A DNA stretch of 64,000 nucleotides from Caldilinea sp. CFX5 (GTDB taxonomy: Bacteria; Chloroflexota; Anaerolineae; Caldilineales; Caldilineaceae). The notes below the pieces were generated by a model. It saw only the letters and a list, made by a program, of their open reading frames with translations, had not been told where the DNA came from and did not search any database. The position numbers were made by a program, and so were the translations under genes. The stretch covers positions 62,001-126,000 of the forward strand of contig QWII01000014.1 of assembly GCA_021405325.1 (NCBI GenBank), written 5' to 3'. Positions within the stretch are counted from its first letter, which is position 1. Every line of letters begins with the position of its first letter. Of this stretch, positions 52,020 to 60,248 are shown piece after piece.

Positions 52020-52727
52020 ATGAGCAATTTAGTGCAGATCAGCGGTATCCTCGCCATCATCGGCGCCGCCATCTATGCAATCGGGGATGTCCTTTTGCTT
52101 GCTGATAAAGTGGGGCCGGTCAAGTCACTCACCGGGTTGCTAGTAGATCTGACCGGTTATCCACCGTTACAGCGGCGCGCTCACCGGCTGGTCGCCATGG
52201 CACGCTTACCGCGGTGGCGGTTGGTCTGGGGCGGGCTTCTGGGTGTTTTTGCGGCGCCGCTGACGTTGGCCGGTGTATGGCAGGTCTACCAGGGCTTACA
52301 ACCGGCCGGCATCTGGTGGGCATTACCGCCGACTTTGCTGTTTGCGTATGCAACCGTGATTGGTCCGTTTATTCACGGTTCGTTCATCCATCTGGGTGCA
52401 ACCGTGCAGACGCTCAATGCCCTGCAGGAGGCTGATCGTCCGCTCCTCGTTGAGGAGTTGATTCAACAACAGACGATTTTGTTGATCGCCTATAGTGTCC
52501 TTTTTGTGTGCCTGATCCTGGCTTCGCTTTGGTTTTCGGTCGCTGTCGGCTGGGGGCAGACGCGCTTTCCCTGGTGGATGGTGGCTGTGAACCCCTTGAC
52601 AATAACGTTGGCCTGGTTGGCAAGTAAAAAATTCTTGCCGCAGCGACTCGCCGACTATACCGAGGGCGCTGGTTTCAACATTGCTTATATCATCTTCTTC
52701 GGTTTGACAACGGCAATGCTCTGGTAA
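52020..52727 (+). CDS. Seven-helix membrane protein (DUF6796-like)
   Basis: A 235-residue integral membrane protein with about seven helices, GAGAGGATG upstream. IIGAAIYAIGDVLLLADKVG at the N-terminus and IGPFIHGSFIHLGATVQTLN with LVWGGLLGVFAAPLTLAGVW in the middle resemble the DUF6796 family. Function unknown. Adjacent to, and 25 bases upstream of, an ICMT-like gene. Confidence 0.7.
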   Translation: MSNLVQISGILAIIGAAIYAIGDVLLLADKVGPVKSLTGLLVDLTGYPPLQRRAHRLVAMARLPRWRLVWGGLLGVFAAPLTLAGVWQVYQGLQPAGIWWALPPTLLFAYATVIGPFIHGSFIHLGATVQTLNALQEADRPLLVEELIQQQTILLIAYSVLFVCLILASLWFSVAVGWGQTRFPWWMVAVNPLTITLAWLASKKFLPQRLADYTEGAGFNIAYIIFFGLTTAMLW

Positions 52728-52752
52728 GCGAAAGGCAAACGATAAATTGCCC

Positions 52753-53352
52753 ATGACGATGCTCAAACTTTTTCTACTGGTTTATATGGTGCTGTTCTTT
52801 GGTGCGGCCTTCTTCTGGCGCTCGTATCGGGTTTGGCGGCGCACCGGCGTCAACCCGTACAAGCTTGGTGGCAGTGATAGTGCGCATGATTTCATCGGGC
52901 GACTCTTCCGTGTGACAAATCTGGCGGTATTGGCGACCATTGTGATCTATGCAAGTTCAGACACCCTCTACCAATCGCTTGTACCCATTCCCTGGTTGAC
53001 GCACTGGGTGCTGGTGCTGATTGGTGTCGTTCTGCTGCTGATCGCGCTGCTTTGGGTGTTGATCGCCCAAGCGCAGATGGGTGACAGTTGGCGCATTGGC
53101 ATTGACAGTGAAGTGAAAACGGCGCTGGTGCAACAGGGGATCTTTAGGCTTTCGCGCAATCCCATCTTTCTGGGCATGCAAGTCATGTTGCTGGGGTTGT
53201 TGTTGGTTTTACCCAACGCCGTAACGCTTGCCATCGCTGTGCTGGGCGTGGCGCTGATCCAGATCCAGGTGCGCCTGGAAGAAGACCATTTACTGCGGTT
53301 GCATGGGGAGGACTATCGCGCCTATCAGCGGCGGGTACGGCGTTGGCTTTAA
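52753..53352 (+). CDS. Isoprenylcysteine methyltransferase-family membrane protein
   Basis: A 199-residue protein with about five helices. The C-terminal signature is GIFRLSRNPIFLGMQVMLLG with LEEDHLLRLHGEDYRAYQRRVRRW, as in ICMT/PEMT-like methyltransferases. The start at ATG 52753 is followed by a hydrophobic segment (LFLLVYMVLFFGAAFFW). Its partner may be the DUF6796-like protein just upstream. Substrate unknown. Confidence 0.86.
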   Translation: MTMLKLFLLVYMVLFFGAAFFWRSYRVWRRTGVNPYKLGGSDSAHDFIGRLFRVTNLAVLATIVIYASSDTLYQSLVPIPWLTHWVLVLIGVVLLLIALLWVLIAQAQMGDSWRIGIDSEVKTALVQQGIFRLSRNPIFLGMQVMLLGLLLVLPNAVTLAIAVLGVALIQIQVRLEEDHLLRLHGEDYRAYQRRVRRWL

Positions 53353-53419
53353 TCGCCCACCGGTGCGCCGGCGACAAACAGGCGGATTCCCGGAGAAGGT
53401 TCAGGAAAGATGATTTATG

Positions 53420-53448
53420 TTGCGAAGATTTGCTACTTTACCTATACA
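53420..53448 (+). promoter_or_regulatory. Possible promoter
   Basis: TTGCGA (53420-53425), a 17-base spacer and TATACA (53443-53448), 19 bases before the next ATG. Confidence 0.5.
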
Positions 53449-53466
53449 CTGTGGTAGAATCTGCCC

Positions 53467-53793
53467 ATGCTAGGCTCAAGGTTATTACGTCCAGCTTTTG
53501 CGAAAGCTCATCTGCTCCGCTATTTACTGTTGGTGGCACAACTGGTGATTGTGATCACCTCGTTTGCTGTTGTCGCCGAATGCAAGGCTACGGCATTGGC
53601 CAGTCCTGATCGTTGTTTGTCACACATCAACAGCAATGGTGGGCATGAGCATACACATCCACAACCGGCTGCCGTCCTGCCGCTTACCGAAGGACAGATA
53701 GCCTTCCCCTTCATGCGCCTTTATGAGTTGACCTATCTGCCGCCCGTCTCTATCCTGCTCGAAATCATCAAACCGCCACCACAGTTGGTATAA
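53467..53793 (+). CDS. Small exported His-rich protein, unknown
   Basis: A 108-residue protein with an N-terminal hydrophobic signal or anchor (LLVAQLVIVITSFAVVAECKA). A His cluster follows (GGHEHTHPQPAAV), and the C-terminus is Pro-rich. The His cluster could bind metal. No ribosome site is obvious and no family is recognised, so the call rests on the open frame, the promoter and the signal. Confidence 0.55.
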   Translation: MLGSRLLRPAFAKAHLLRYLLLVAQLVIVITSFAVVAECKATALASPDRCLSHINSNGGHEHTHPQPAAVLPLTEGQIAFPFMRLYELTYLPPVSILLEIIKPPPQLV

Positions 53794-53960
53794 CGTCGCC
53801 TGTTAGCCGGCGTCAGCCATAGTCGTTTTTCTCTTCAGTTTTTATAAAAATGTAGTTTTGGACGATGGGGAATCACGCTTGTTTTCCCTGGCGTCTCCTT
53901 TTCTTATATCAATCCAGCAGTGGAATTTGATCCGCTGCTTGTCTCGCCAAGGAGTGTGGC

Positions 53961-54593
53961 ATGCGTGTGCGTGTTGCTCATTATTTGGTATGGGGTTGCC
54001 TTGTTTGGTTTGTAACCCTGGCGATGCCCGCCAACCTTCATGCAGAAGATGAAAAGCCAGCCGCCGTTGATACAACAGTGGCAACGAAGCGGCCCTTGCC
54101 GCCGCGCTATGGGCCACAGGTAGCGCCCCCGCTCACCTATGGCTATCATCAGGAGCCAACGGTCCCGACCCTCACGGAAAAGTGGATTGATGTCGATTTG
54201 AGTGAACAGCGGGTGGTGGCCTACGAAGGAGGGCAAGCGGTGCGCGCCTTCATCGTCTCCACCGGGCTGCCGGCCACACCAACGGTGCAAGGCCAGTTTC
54301 GGATTCGCATGAAAGTGCGCGCCCAGACGATGGTCGGCGGCTCGACTGAATACGGCTACTACAACTTGCCCAATGTGGAATGGGTGCAATATTTTTATGC
54401 CGACTATGCCTTTCATGGCACCTATTGGCACAACAACTTTGGTCAACCCATGAGCCACGGCTGTGTGAATATGACCAATGACGACGCCCGCTGGCTCTTC
54501 GAGTGGGCAGGCCCAACCTGGCAGGCAGCGGGGCCAGTGTGGCAAAAACCTACCGATCCGAGCCTGGGCACCCTGGTGGTTGTCCATGAATAG
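53961..54593 (+). CDS. L,D-transpeptidase (YkuD domain)
   Basis: A 210-residue exported enzyme with CCAAGGAG before the ATG and a signal peptide ([20 protein letters not shown]). The YkuD domain shows [18 protein letters not shown] and the catalytic [21 protein letters not shown]. It is very similar to the protein at 25982-26599 and to the catalytic half of 4951-6165. Three copies in a metal island suggest wall remodelling or protein anchoring as part of the response. Confidence 0.92.
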   Translation: MRVRVAHYLVWGCLVWFVTLAMPANLHAEDEKPAAVDTTVATKRPLPPRYGPQVAPPLTYGYHQEPTVPTLTEKWIDVDLSEQRVVAYEGGQAVRAFIVSTGLPATPTVQGQFRIRMKVRAQTMVGGSTEYGYYNLPNVEWVQYFYADYAFHGTYWHNNFGQPMSHGCVNMTNDDARWLFEWAGPTWQAAGPVWQKPTDPSLGTLVVVHE

Positions 54594-54729
54594 GATAGCC
54601 GTCAAGGGCGACGCCGGAAGCTTGCTGGAAGCGTTGCCCTGGTTGGTGGTTTTGATCTTGTTGGCTGTGGCGAGCGGCAGTACGTTTCTGTTGCCAATGG
54701 AGATGCGCGGGAGTGCGCTGGGTGGGTAA
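54586..54729 (+). CDS. Tiny single-helix membrane protein, unknown
   Basis: A 47-residue frame whose ATG overlaps the transpeptidase stop (ATGAATAG). One hydrophobic helix ([20 protein letters not shown]) is flanked by charged residues. Overlap suggests translational coupling, but without homologues the call is tentative. Confidence 0.4.
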   Translation: MNRIAVKGDAGSLLEALPWLVVLILLAVASGSTFLLPMEMRGSALGG

Positions 54730-54792
54730 ACCGTGGCGGTTTCGTTGCAAGCTTACCCAAAGGCAAAAATAAAGAAAGATTGACAAATCATT

Positions 54793-55374
54793 ATGTCCAA
54801 AGTATCGAAGCGTTCCTTAAAAACAACAAAATCCAAATTTGATTTATGGCTGCCGTGGATCGGCGGGGCCGTAGTGACGGTGATCGGCATTCTGGTGATC
54901 ATTGCCGTCGCCAATCAGACCCGGCGTGATGCTGCCATTGAAGGGCTACTCACCTATGGCAGCCCGGTGCAAGAGCATACCAGTGACCCTGTGACCTATG
55001 AACAGACGCCGCCGGTCGGCGGCCCCCATGATCCGGTCTGGCAGAATTGTGGCGTTTACGACCAGCCCATTCGCAGTGAAAACGCTGTTCACGCCCTGGA
55101 GCATGGCGCGGTTTGGATCACCTATCGCCCAGACCTGGCCGCCGAGGAAATCGCAACTCTACGGGAACTGGCGCGTGGCCGCCGTTATCTGGTGCTTTCC
55201 CCCTATCCTGAGCTGCCAACGGCGGTGGCAGCCAGCGCCTGGGGTGTCCAAGTGCAGGTTGATAGTGCGGCTGATGAGCGGCTGTCCACCTTTATCAGCC
55301 GCTACATGCAGGGACCGCAGACGCCGGAACCGGGGGCGACCTGTAGCGGCGGCATCGGTACGCCCATTGGGTAG
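54793..55374 (+). CDS. DUF3105 membrane-anchored protein
   Basis: A 193-residue protein with one N-terminal helix (WLPWIGGAVVTVIGILVIIA). The DUF3105 domain is recognisable by YEQTPPVGGPHDPVWQNCGVYDQPI, then NAVHALEHGAVWITYRPD. Conserved His and Cys (GGPHD, NCG, HALEHG) look like a metal site. The family often sits beside DUF305 genes, as here, and its function is unknown. Confidence 0.88.
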   Translation: MSKVSKRSLKTTKSKFDLWLPWIGGAVVTVIGILVIIAVANQTRRDAAIEGLLTYGSPVQEHTSDPVTYEQTPPVGGPHDPVWQNCGVYDQPIRSENAVHALEHGAVWITYRPDLAAEEIATLRELARGRRYLVLSPYPELPTAVAASAWGVQVQVDSAADERLSTFISRYMQGPQTPEPGATCSGGIGTPIG

Positions 55375-55431
55375 GTGTACCGACGAACCCCCTTCTTGAT
55401 AAGGGGAGGAACCGTTAAGGAGAGATTTCTA

Positions 55432-56076
55432 ATGGCGACTACCGATCTCGCCCCCCCTGCTGACCAGATCATGCCAACCGGGCGCAACGCCCTGCTCTTA
55501 TGGCCGTTGCTGAGTATGCTCTTGGTCTTGGTCACTGTTCCAGCCCTGCTCTACTGGCGTCACCGGCCCCCGGAGGAAGGCAATCCGGCCGTCACCTTTG
55601 CGCGTGACATGATGGCGCATCATGGGCAGGCGGTGGAGATGGCGCTGCTGCTGCGTGAACGGAGTGCAGACGCCGAACTACGACAACTGACGCTCGATAT
55701 TATGTTGGGCCAACAGGCGCAGATTGGGCAAATGCAAGGCTGGCTGGCGGTGTGGGGCTTGCCGTTGGCCGGGGCGCAGCCGCCCATGGCTGGTCAGGCC
55801 GCCATGATGGGGATGGCGACGCAGCAGCAAGTCAATGCGCTGCAAACCTTGCCGCTAACGGAGGCCGAAGTCGTCTTTTTACAGTTGATGATCCGTCACC
55901 ACCAGGGCGGCGTAGCGATGGCCGAAGCCGCGCTGGCGCAAACCCAACGCCCCGAAGTCGTGCGGCTGGCAACAGCGATTGTCCAGGCCCAACAAGGGGA
56001 AATCACGTATATGACGCAGTTATTGGCGAAGCGGGGTGCTAAGCCATTGCCGCCGTTGGCGCCGATGGAGCATTAA
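55432..56076 (+). CDS. DUF305 membrane-anchored protein
   Basis: A 214-residue protein starting at ATG 55432 behind AAGGAGAG. One helix (LLLWPLLSMLLVLVTVPALL) is followed by two DUF305 repeats: FARDMMAHHGQAVEMALLL with GQQAQIGQMQG, and FLQLMIRHHQGGVAMAEAAL with AQQGEITYMTQ. It is a paralogue of 6195-6824 but with a membrane helix instead of a lipobox. It lies in a run with DUF3105, YtkA-like and CopC proteins. Confidence 0.9.
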   Translation: MATTDLAPPADQIMPTGRNALLLWPLLSMLLVLVTVPALLYWRHRPPEEGNPAVTFARDMMAHHGQAVEMALLLRERSADAELRQLTLDIMLGQQAQIGQMQGWLAVWGLPLAGAQPPMAGQAAMMGMATQQQVNALQTLPLTEAEVVFLQLMIRHHQGGVAMAEAALAQTQRPEVVRLATAIVQAQQGEITYMTQLLAKRGAKPLPPLAPMEH

Positions 56077-56078
56077 CG

Positions 56079-56636
56079 ATGAAAGCGATTTTTCGACAAT
56101 TGATTTGCGGTCTTGTTCTACTCCTGTCGCTCTGGCCGGGGCATCTATTGGCGCATGGCGGTGGAACGCCGCGCCTGACTGATGCAGCGGTCGGGCCCTA
56201 CCGGCTGTTTGTCTGGTCACAGCCCGATACCCCGCGCGTGGGCGAGATGCACTTTACCGTGGCCGTCGTAGCTGCGGATGGTGACGCTAACGCCGCGGAC
56301 AGTGGGGATACCCTCGATACGCCGGTGCTGGATGCCACCGTACAACTCCAATTGCGGGCGGCGGACGATCCGGAGCAGATGCTGGTCAGCGCCGCTACAC
56401 GAGACCAGGCGCTTTTTCCACAATACTACGAGACTGATTTTGACCTCCCGAAGGCTGGCGCCTGGCGGGCCAGCGTCACAGTCAACGGCCCGGCTGGCGC
56501 GGGCGACGCCACCTTTGACTTTGAAGTCTTACCGCCGCGCCAACTCAATTGGACGATGGTGGCGGGCGGCTTCCTGTTGCTTCTCTTGTTGAGTCTGGCC
56601 GGCCGGCCTGGCGGCGGCCTCAGACCGCTTGGATAG
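56079..56636 (+). CDS. Exported YtkA/FixH-like beta-sandwich protein
   Basis: A 185-residue protein with a signal peptide (LICGLVLLLSLWPGHLLAHG), an Ig-like domain (YRLFVWSQPDTPRVGEMHFTV, then YYETDFDLPKAGAWRASVTV) and one C-terminal helix (WTMVAGGFLLLLLLSLAG). The mature protein would begin with His (AHGGG), a possible Cu(II) amino-terminal ligand as in CopC. It starts two bases after DUF305, so they share an operon. Confidence 0.75.
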   Translation: MKAIFRQLICGLVLLLSLWPGHLLAHGGGTPRLTDAAVGPYRLFVWSQPDTPRVGEMHFTVAVVAADGDANAADSGDTLDTPVLDATVQLQLRAADDPEQMLVSAATRDQALFPQYYETDFDLPKAGAWRASVTVNGPAGAGDATFDFEVLPPRQLNWTMVAGGFLLLLLLSLAGRPGGGLRPLG

Positions 56637-56714
56637 TGGTTGTTGCTACTTGGAAAAAATTGTGCAATTACAGCCCGTCGGCTGGTGGGATTTATCAATA
56701 AGGAAAGCACGTAG

Positions 56715-57635
56715 ATGGTGCAAGCAAGCAATATACTTAGCGTGAAAAAACATCTCCTCTGTTGCCTTGTCCTCCTATTGGCTCTGGCGGCTTGTGGCGG
56801 TGAGGAAGCAACGAATAGCCCGTCGCCAACGGTGATCGCCCTGCCGCCGGCGGCGCGTGACGTAATTCCGACGTTGCAGGTTGCCGTGGTCAGTGATGAC
56901 TTTGCGGTGGGGACGCCGCGCGTGCCGTTTGTCCTGTTTGACGGCCCGAATCGCGTGAAGGATGCGCAAAAAGTAAAAGTGACACTCTTTGATCTGACGC
57001 AGAATCCACCGCAACCGGGGGCGTTTTTCTGGGCCACGGGCTACAATGACTATGCCATCCCCTACTGGGTTGTCTACCCGGCCATTGCGACGGCGGGCAA
57101 TTGGGGCTTACTGGCGCAAGTGGTCGAGCCGGATGGCCAGGTGGTGGAAGCGCAATTTGTCATCGAAGTGCTGGATAAACCCAAAGCGCCGGCGATTGGC
57201 GATGCCGCCCTGCCCAGCGCCAACCGCACCGTTGCCACCGAACCGGCGCTTGAAAAGTTAACCTCGGATGTGGAAGCCAACCCGGCGCTCTACCAGATGA
57301 CGGTTGCCGAAGCCATCACCAACGGGCGACCTTCGGTGGTGGTCTTTTCTACCCCCGGCTTTTGCCAAACGGCCGTCTGTACACCCGTGCTGGAGAGTGT
57401 GAAAACGGTCTATACACAGCAAAGCGACCGCGCCAACTTTATTCACATTGAAGTCTACAAACAGTTCAACCCCGAACTGATCCTCGCTGACGAGATGGTG
57501 GCCTGGGGCTTCACCAGCGAGCCGTGGACCTATGTGCTGGATACGACAGGACGGGTGGCCGCGCGCCTGGGTGGCCCTGTGTCGCCACGCGAATTGACCG
57601 CGGCGCTGGAACCATTGCTGGCAGGAGGAAAGTGA
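56715..57635 (+). CDS. Lipoprotein with C-terminal thioredoxin-like domain
   Basis: A 306-residue predicted lipoprotein (CCLVLLLALAACGGEE). The first half is an Ig/FixH-like domain (RVPFVLFDGPNRVKDAQKVK), the second thioredoxin-like with VVVFSTPGFCQTAVCTPVLE (CxxxxC), NFIHIEVYKQFN and WTYVLDTTGRVAARLGG. CxxxxC departs from CxxC and could bind copper. It starts 79 bases after the YtkA-like gene, and its stop overlaps the CopC start by one base. Confidence 0.8.
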   Translation: MVQASNILSVKKHLLCCLVLLLALAACGGEEATNSPSPTVIALPPAARDVIPTLQVAVVSDDFAVGTPRVPFVLFDGPNRVKDAQKVKVTLFDLTQNPPQPGAFFWATGYNDYAIPYWVVYPAIATAGNWGLLAQVVEPDGQVVEAQFVIEVLDKPKAPAIGDAALPSANRTVATEPALEKLTSDVEANPALYQMTVAEAITNGRPSVVVFSTPGFCQTAVCTPVLESVKTVYTQQSDRANFIHIEVYKQFNPELILADEMVAWGFTSEPWTYVLDTTGRVAARLGGPVSPRELTAALEPLLAGGK

Positions 57636-58147
57636 TGAGTCACCACCATGATCGCCGGCGGCGCTGGTTGCGCAGAGTCGGGATAGGGATGCTGGCGCTC
57701 CTGGTGTGGAGTGCGCCAACAGCGCTGGCCGCGCATTCGGATTTAGTGGCGGCGGATCCAGCTCCCGGTGCGCAACTGAGCAGCGCGCCAACCGAGATTC
57801 GGTTAACCTTTGGCGAAGCGAACGATCCCTGGAGTCGCGTTTTGCTCTTTGCCCCCGGCTTTGAGGCCATTCCCGGTGTCGTCACTCGCGTCAATCCGGC
57901 AGCGCCGGAGCAACTCATTGCCCAATTGCCCCCCTTGGCGCCGGATACCTATACGGTGCAGTGGGTCGTCGTCGCAACGGATCAGCATGTGGCGCGTGGC
58001 AGCTATACCTTTGGTGTGCAACCCCAGGCGAAGGGCTATCTTTGGCTATCGGTGGCGGCCACGCTGCTGATTTGGCTGCTACTGCTGATTAGCGGCCCCT
58101 GGCGCAAACAGTTGTGGCAACGTATGGCGCAGCCGGTAAACTTTTGA
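57635..58147 (+). CDS. CopC-domain copper-binding protein
   Basis: A 170-residue protein with GGAGGAAAG before ATG 57635. A signal peptide ends ALA, leaving mature AHSDLVAADPAPGAQLSSAP. The domain has the Cu(II) ligands of CopC: the first His and the DxH of ATDQHVARGSYTFGV. One C-terminal helix (LWLSVAATLLIWLLLLISG) anchors it. CopD is absent. It carries Cu(II) in the envelope. The preceding gene overlaps by one base. Confidence 0.9.
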   Translation: MSHHHDRRRRWLRRVGIGMLALLVWSAPTALAAHSDLVAADPAPGAQLSSAPTEIRLTFGEANDPWSRVLLFAPGFEAIPGVVTRVNPAAPEQLIAQLPPLAPDTYTVQWVVVATDQHVARGSYTFGVQPQAKGYLWLSVAATLLIWLLLLISGPWRKQLWQRMAQPVNF

Positions 58148-58189
58148 GCAAAGTCCACCGGCTAGAAAGAAAAAAGGAGAGAGTAACGA

Positions 58190-58786
58190 ATGCAGTTTCG
58201 TAACCTTTGGCTTGTATTAGCGGTACTGACCCTATTCCTCACGTCGGCCTGTGCGCGCCGCCCCCAACTGAATGGGACGGTCTTTGATACGCCAGTCGAG
58301 GCGTATGATATTGCCGGCACGAACTATGATGGCACGCCGTTTCGTCTGAGCGACACGCGTGGTAAAATTACGATGGTCTTTTTTGGCTACACGTTTTGTC
58401 CCGATGTCTGTCCTCTCACGCTGGCCGATCTCAAGCAGGTCAGCGAAAAATTGGGCGATAAAGCGGCGGAGTTTGCCGTGGTGTTTATCACGGTTGATCC
58501 GGAGCGGGATACGCTGGAAAAGATGACGCAATACGTTCAAGCCTTCAACCCCACCTTTTACGGGGTGCGCATGGAAGGCGAAGCCTTGGAAGCGGCTAAG
58601 ACTACTTTTGGCATCTACGCCGCCAAGAGCGATGTCGCGACCGGCAACCCGGACAGTTATTTTGTCGATCATACGGCAGCCCTCTATGTGATCGACCGGG
58701 CAGGTAATCTGCGTGAGACCTTGCCCTATGACGCCGGTCCCGAACAAATTTTGCCGGATGTCGAATATTGGTTGCAAGCAGAATGA
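58190..58786 (+). CDS. SCO1/SenC-like copper chaperone lipoprotein
   Basis: A 198-residue predicted lipoprotein (VLTLFLTSACARR) with AAAAGGAGAG before the ATG. The thioredoxin-fold domain has YTFCPDVCPLTLADLKQV (CxxxCP), FITVDPERDTLEKM and the ligand His of FVDHTAALYVID. It would deliver copper to an oxidase or act as a thiol reductase. It is the second SCO in the window and lies next to CopC. Confidence 0.94.
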   Translation: MQFRNLWLVLAVLTLFLTSACARRPQLNGTVFDTPVEAYDIAGTNYDGTPFRLSDTRGKITMVFFGYTFCPDVCPLTLADLKQVSEKLGDKAAEFAVVFITVDPERDTLEKMTQYVQAFNPTFYGVRMEGEALEAAKTTFGIYAAKSDVATGNPDSYFVDHTAALYVIDRAGNLRETLPYDAGPEQILPDVEYWLQAE

Positions 58787-59538
58787 GTTACACACCTAAG
58801 CGCTTATGGGAGGTGGACGCTCTGCGTGGCGTGGCCATTGTGATGATGGTAATCTACCACCTGCTCTATGATCTCTACTACTTCCGTGTGACGGATACGA
58901 TCTTTACCAACCCCTTTTGGTTCTACTTTCAACGCGCCACGGCGGGGACATTTCTGGTGCTGGTCGGCGTTTCGCTCACCTTGAGCGTCAGCGCAATGCG
59001 GCGGCGCGGGCAGAGCGAACGCACGATTTACGCCCAGTTGCTCCGACGCGGGTTGCGCGTCTTCGGCTGGGGCATGGTGATCACCCTGGTCACCTGGCTC
59101 TTCTTCGGGTCGGCGCTGGCGGTCAAGTTTGGCATTCTGCATTTTATCGGCGTGGCAACACTGCTCGCCTACCCATTTCTGACCCTGTGCTGGACAAATC
59201 TGGCGCTTTGGGTCAGTTTATCCCTGTTGGGGCGTGTGCTGGACGGGATCACCATCAACGGGCCGTGGTTGCTCGTATTAGGGATCGAACCGCGCAATCA
59301 TGTTTATGTCGATTACTTTCCGCTGGTTCCCTGGTTTGGCGTGGTGCTGCTGGGCGTCTTTCTGGGCAACCTGCTTTATCCTAACGGTGAACGGCGCTAT
59401 ACGCTACCATTATCCGCCCTACCCTTTCGCCCCTTGCGCTGGTTGGGCGAACGATCCCTGCTGATCTATTTGATTCATCAACCCCTTTTGTTTGCGGTGT
59501 TGACGCCGATCCTTTGGTTTTGGCGCAAAAATGGGTAA
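58783..59538 (+). CDS. DUF1624/heparan-acetyltransferase-like membrane protein
   Basis: A 251-residue protein whose ATG overlaps the SCO stop (ATGA). About seven helices. The family start WEVDALRGVAIVMMVIYHLLYDLYYF and the end RSLLIYLIHQPLLF match DUF1624, a relative of membrane acetyltransferases. The role is unknown; overlap with SCO implies co-expression. Confidence 0.88.
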   Translation: MSYTPKRLWEVDALRGVAIVMMVIYHLLYDLYYFRVTDTIFTNPFWFYFQRATAGTFLVLVGVSLTLSVSAMRRRGQSERTIYAQLLRRGLRVFGWGMVITLVTWLFFGSALAVKFGILHFIGVATLLAYPFLTLCWTNLALWVSLSLLGRVLDGITINGPWLLVLGIEPRNHVYVDYFPLVPWFGVVLLGVFLGNLLYPNGERRYTLPLSALPFRPLRWLGERSLLIYLIHQPLLFAVLTPILWFWRKNG

Positions 59539-59562
59539 TTCAACTTGAGAAAACAGCCTTAT

Positions 59563-60246
59563 ATGACTACACGCTCTCGCATTTTACTGATCGATGATGA
59601 ACCGGACTTTGCTGATTTTGTGCAGCGCGGTCTCACCTATGAAGGCTACTCTGTTGGGATTGTCCATACCGCCCAAACAGGCCGCCAGTCCATTCTGGCG
59701 AATCGACCGGATCTGGTGCTACTGGATGTCATGCTGCCGGATCTAGATGGCATGGCCTTCTGTCGCCAATTGCGCCAGACCGGAGAGCAAACGCCGATCT
59801 TGATGCTGACGGCGCGCGATGCCATTTCGGATCGCGTCGCCGGTCTGGACGCCGGCGCCGATGATTATTTGCCCAAACCCTTTGCCTTTGACGAGTTGCT
59901 GGCGCGTATTCGCGCCTTACTGCGCCGTTTTGGGGAGGAAGAGCCGGCCAATGTCCTCAACTTTGCGGATGTAACCTTATTCCTGGATCGGCGTAGCGTG
60001 AAGCGGGGCGGCCGCACCAGCCACCTGACGGCGAAAGAGTTTGAATTGTTGGAATTTCTGCTCCGTCACCCGCGCCAGGTCTTGACGCGCGCGCTGTTGA
60101 TGGATCGCGTTTGGGGGTATGACGCTGAAGTCGAGTCGAATGTGTTGGAGGTCTATATCCGTCAACTACGCAAGAAATTAGGGGAACCGGATCTGATCGA
60201 AACCACACGGAATGTCGGTTATGCCCTGCGCAAGCCGGAGTGTTAA
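59563..60246 (+). CDS. OmpR-family response regulator
   Basis: A 227-residue regulator. The receiver domain has ILLIDDEPDFADF, the phosphorylated Asp in LVLLDVMLPDLDG, and the Lys of DYLPKPFAFDELLARI. A winged-helix DNA-binding domain follows with LTAKEFELLEFLLRHPRQVLT and SNVLEVYIRQLRKKLG. ATG 59563 is preferred to TTG 59545. The kinase gene follows two bases later. Direct repeats of the sort bound by this family occur at 7412 and 13811. Confidence 0.93.
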   Translation: MTTRSRILLIDDEPDFADFVQRGLTYEGYSVGIVHTAQTGRQSILANRPDLVLLDVMLPDLDGMAFCRQLRQTGEQTPILMLTARDAISDRVAGLDAGADDYLPKPFAFDELLARIRALLRRFGEEEPANVLNFADVTLFLDRRSVKRGGRTSHLTAKEFELLEFLLRHPRQVLTRALLMDRVWGYDAEVESNVLEVYIRQLRKKLGEPDLIETTRNVGYALRKPEC

Positions 60247-60248
60247 CG

